A stretch of 60,107 nucleotides of DNA from an uncultured bacterium (GTDB lineage Bacteria > Bacillota > Limnochordia > DTU080 > JAAYLA01). The number at the start of each line of letters is the position of its first letter. Within the stretch, counting starts at the first letter, position 1. The notes under the pieces were generated by a model. The model was not told the origin of the DNA and did no database searches. It saw only the letters and a list, made by a program, of their open reading frames with translations. The stretch spans positions 1-60,107 of the forward strand of contig CALKAQ010000095.1 in assembly GCA_937983075.1 (NCBI GenBank), in the 5' to 3' direction. The translations under genes were made by a program, and so were the position numbers. Shown in pieces: positions 59,088 to 60,107 of the stretch.

Positions 59088-60107
59088 TTAAATCAAGACG
59101 TCTACGCCGCCGGTGCGGCTGTAAACCGCCTGCAGCGCCGACTCGACCGCTGTGATCCCCCTATTCCGCTGCGCAGCGGTCATGAAGCGTTCCATCGTTC
59201 TCGCGTTCGCCTGATGATCGTGCCGCTCGCCGAATCCCCCTTCGTGGCCGAGGGACACTTCGACGTCCTGAATGTCAACGCCGTGGTTGTACAAACTGTC
59301 TTTGAGCTGCTGAATCCCCGCTTCAATGATGCGGCGCGCCGCTTCGGTTTCTGCCACAAAGTGGGCGGTAACCGCACCGTTCTCTACCGCTACCCGCAGC
59401 TGCAAGCGACCGAGCTCCTCTGGTTCAAGCTGCAGCAAAATCGTCTGGCGCTCATGCGATTGTTCAAGTACCGCGGATCGAATCAAGTTGCTAAGACGTT
59501 GAGGATCCGGAGGCGTGGTCACTTCATGTGAAGATGCAATCGACGCCTTCGCATGCTGCGCTCGGTTCGCTCGCTCTGCCGCGTGATGGAGGAGAGACGC
59601 ATCTGCGGGCTCCGTTGTGGCAGGCACGCCCTCACCGGACGTCCTTCCGCCTTGGGCGTCCGCGGCATCGGCCACCTTCTCGGCTCGATTTCCTGCGCTC
59701 CATTCAGGTGACTGAAGCGGTTCGCGCACGGACTGCGGACCGGCAGCGACATCCTCTTTCGTATTGCCGTCGCCGCTCTCAGTCCCCTCATTTACATCGA
59801 CCTTTTCCGATACGGTCTTTAACGAACGGTTCAGAGCTGCAGACGGCTCAACGAACGGAGTTCCATCTTGGGGGACGGACGGTGTTTGCGACACCATTTG
59901 TACGGACGATCCAACGTAGACGGCTTCAACAGCGCCGAACAGTCCGTAGCTGCCGGATACGTTTCCGCTTATGACCACGGGATTGGTCGGTCGCCACTCG
60001 GCTTGAGAAGCCGTCTGGGATTCAGGTGTGTCCCCTGCGGCAGTGATCCATGCCGCTCGTGCATCTGCGGAGGCGACAGCGCCGTGCTGCTCCCGTATGG
60101 ACTCAAC
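59088..60107 (-). CDS. fliK: Flagellar hook-length control protein FliK, 5' end outside the window
   Basis: 339 residues seen; the frame continues open to base 60107, so the N-terminus is beyond the right edge (an in-frame GTG at 59978 is not the likely start). Low-complexity polar N-terminal part rich in Glu, Ala, Ser and Asp, as in molecular-ruler proteins, and a C-terminal FliK domain with ILLQLEPEELGRLQLRVAVE and IIEAGIQQLKDSLYNHGVDI. It measures the hook and triggers the FlhB substrate switch. First visible gene of the flagellar operon here. Confidence 0.92.
   Translation of the reverse strand, partial: VESIREQHGAVASADARAAWITAAGDTPESQTASQAEWRPTNPVVISGNVSGSYGLFGAVEAVYVGSSVQMVSQTPSVPQDGTPFVEPSAALNRSLKTVSEKVDVNEGTESGDGNTKEDVAAGPQSVREPLQSPEWSAGNRAEKVADAADAQGGRTSGEGVPATTEPADASLLHHAAERANRAQHAKASIASSHEVTTPPDPQRLSNLIRSAVLEQSHERQTILLQLEPEELGRLQLRVAVENGAVTAHFVAETEAARRIIEAGIQQLKDSLYNHGVDIQDVEVSLGHEGGFGERHDHQANARTMERFMTAAQRNRGITAVESALQAVYSRTGGVDVLI

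Noticed and set aside
1..60107. Mobile elements, prophage, CRISPR, tRNA or rRNA genes
   Set aside because: I saw no transposase, integrase, phage structural gene, repeat-spacer array, cloverleaf or rRNA segment; gene order is conserved backbone.

Overview
The window is 60 kb of chromosomal backbone from a spore-forming, flagellated bacterium of the Firmicutes (Bacillota). Every supported gene lies on the minus strand, so transcription runs from base 60107 towards base 1. Firmicute evidence: a PolC-type polymerase, the spoIIAA-spoIIAB-sigF operon with a good sigma-H promoter match, spoIIM, the ylxP/ylxQ/ylxR genes around infB-nusA, fliY in place of fliN, and a swrB-like gene after sigD. Base composition is moderately GC-rich, and TTG and GTG starts are frequent (rpsB, sigF, spoIIAB, fliY, flhA, flhB).

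Layout in transcription order. 60107-43638 is a flagellar operon: fliK (cut by the right edge), flgD, flgE, motA, motB, fliL, fliM, fliY, fliO, fliP, fliQ, fliR, flhB, flhA, flhF, flhG, sigD and a swrB-like gene. No chemotaxis genes sit between flhG and sigD, where Bacillus has them. 43605-29183 holds rpsB, tsf, pyrH, frr, a 73-aa gene, uppS, cdsA, a YtvI-type membrane protein, dxr, rseP, proS, a glycosyltransferase and polC. 29176-17194 holds rimP, nusA, ylxR, ylxQ, infB, ylxP, rbfA, nrnA, truB, ribF, rpsO and pnp. 17078-8756 holds a DUF3866 gene, an endonuclease Q-like gene, spoIIM, a 48-aa ORF, deoB, dacF, spoIIAA, spoIIAB, sigF and a PHP phosphoesterase. An acetyltransferase with its own terminator follows.

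The least ordinary part is 7656-1021: exbB, exbD, a proline-rich TonB-like protein, a 711-residue secreted protein with Ig-like and cohesin-like domains, and a 692-residue protein made of a signal peptide, one SLH domain, a very long coiled coil and a C-terminal hydrophobic anchor. That last architecture resembles the Omp-alpha periplasmic rod of Thermotoga. With ExbBD/TonB beside it, it suggests that this sporulating Firmicute has an outer membrane or another outer layer. Diderm Firmicutes are known (Negativicutes, Halanaerobiales, Limnochordia); a Limnochordia-like source is my guess, not a demonstrated assignment.

Other points of note: PolC lacks the usual proofreading exonuclease insert; the rimP-nusA leader has a hairpin whose arm is repeated at the rimP ribosome-binding site; NusA has a long acidic C-terminal tail. 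Bases 1-48 are Illumina adapter sequence, so the left end is a contig end with untrimmed adapter, and the cysteine desulfurase gene next to it is cut there.
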